5,299 nucleotides of DNA from Planctomycetaceae bacterium (GTDB lineage: Bacteria; Planctomycetota; Phycisphaerae; Phycisphaerales; SM1A02), in the NCBI GenBank assembly GCA_947474205.1, contig CANJIC010000154.1:1-5299 (forward strand). Direction: 5' to 3'. A program made the position numbers and the translations under genes. Below the pieces are notes generated by a model, which was not told the origin of the DNA, ran no database searches, and saw only the letters and a program-made list of their open reading frames with translations. How positions within the stretch are numbered: the stretch's first letter is position 1; the number at the start of each line of letters is the position of its first letter. Positions 5,160 to 5,299 of the stretch are shown here, in pieces.

Positions 5160-5299
5160 ATGATTGACATGCGAAAACTGAAAGAACTCATTCGCCTTAT
5201 GACCGCCAACGAGTTGTTGGAACTTGACCTGCGCGACAAAGATGAGCAGGTCACCATTCGTCGACCCAACATTCATAGCGCGCCGCAAATCATGCAGGC
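5160..5299 (+). CDS. accB: Biotin carboxyl carrier protein of acetyl-CoA carboxylase, N-terminal part
   Basis: Forty-six complete codons are visible before the window ends. The translation begins MIDMRKLKELIRLM, continues with ELLELDLRDKDEQVTIRRP, and then enters an apparently linker-like stretch. The order (short amphipathic helix with K-L-K-E-L-I, acidic strand, then E-x-V-x-I-R-R) is the N-terminal domain of AccB. This protein carries biotin between the carboxylase and carboxyltransferase parts of acetyl-CoA carboxylase in the cytoplasm, the first committed step of fatty-acid synthesis. The biotinylated lysine domain lies beyond the window. The start is set by ATG 5160 with GAAGGG upstream; it has its own promoter candidate. 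In many bacteria accC follows accB, which cannot be seen here. The call rests on the N-terminal pattern alone. Confidence 0.82.
   Translation, partial: MIDMRKLKELIRLMTANELLELDLRDKDEQVTIRRPNIHSAPQIMQ

Overview
The window looks like chromosomal DNA from a Planctomycetota bacterium, possibly of the Phycisphaerae type. This rests on three recollections rather than a search: a DUF1570-like HExxH protein at the left edge, an AccB N-terminus of the form I associate with that phylum, and anchored hypothetical proteins around a compact transport operon. Base composition is moderately GC-rich, with many GCGC and GGCGCC words. Every stretch over 300 bases is covered by a gene.

Layout. Bases 1-690 (+) hold the C-terminal part of a putative zinc peptidase of the DUF1570 type. 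A GC-rich hairpin separates it from a tRNA-Ser(UGA) gene on the minus strand (735-821). Next, also on the minus strand, is a 208-residue coiled-coil protein with a C-terminal membrane anchor (854-1480). A 54-bp divergent promoter region leads into a three-gene plus-strand operon of the BtuFCD/FecBCD class: substrate-binding lipoprotein (1535-2452), membrane permease (2496-3494) and ATPase (3491-4348). Then come a 224-residue membrane-anchored protein of unknown function (4366-5040), a 119-bp intergenic region and the start of accB (5160 to the window end).

Function. The three transport genes should form one importer for a metal chelate such as cobalamin, haem or a ferric siderophore. The lipoprotein captures the ligand, a permease dimer forms the channel, and the ATPase drives uptake. 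No riboswitch or iron-regulator site was seen, so the substrate is undecided. AccB starts fatty-acid synthesis and is unrelated to the transporter.

The most distinctive signal is regulatory. Four protein-gene starts (two divergent, one at 4366, one at accB) are preceded by an octamer fitting GCTAYNNT. At two of them it sits so close to the ATG that the mRNA would be leaderless, and a third would have only a few leader bases. Only accB has a plausible Shine-Dalgarno sequence. Other points of interest are a 16-codon ORF joining the lipoprotein and permease genes through ATGA overlaps at both ends, a 7-bp dyad beside the 4366 promoter, and a repeat-bearing insertion in the ATPase. I see no CRISPR array, mobile element, prophage or defence system, and no strong candidate for a wholly new system.
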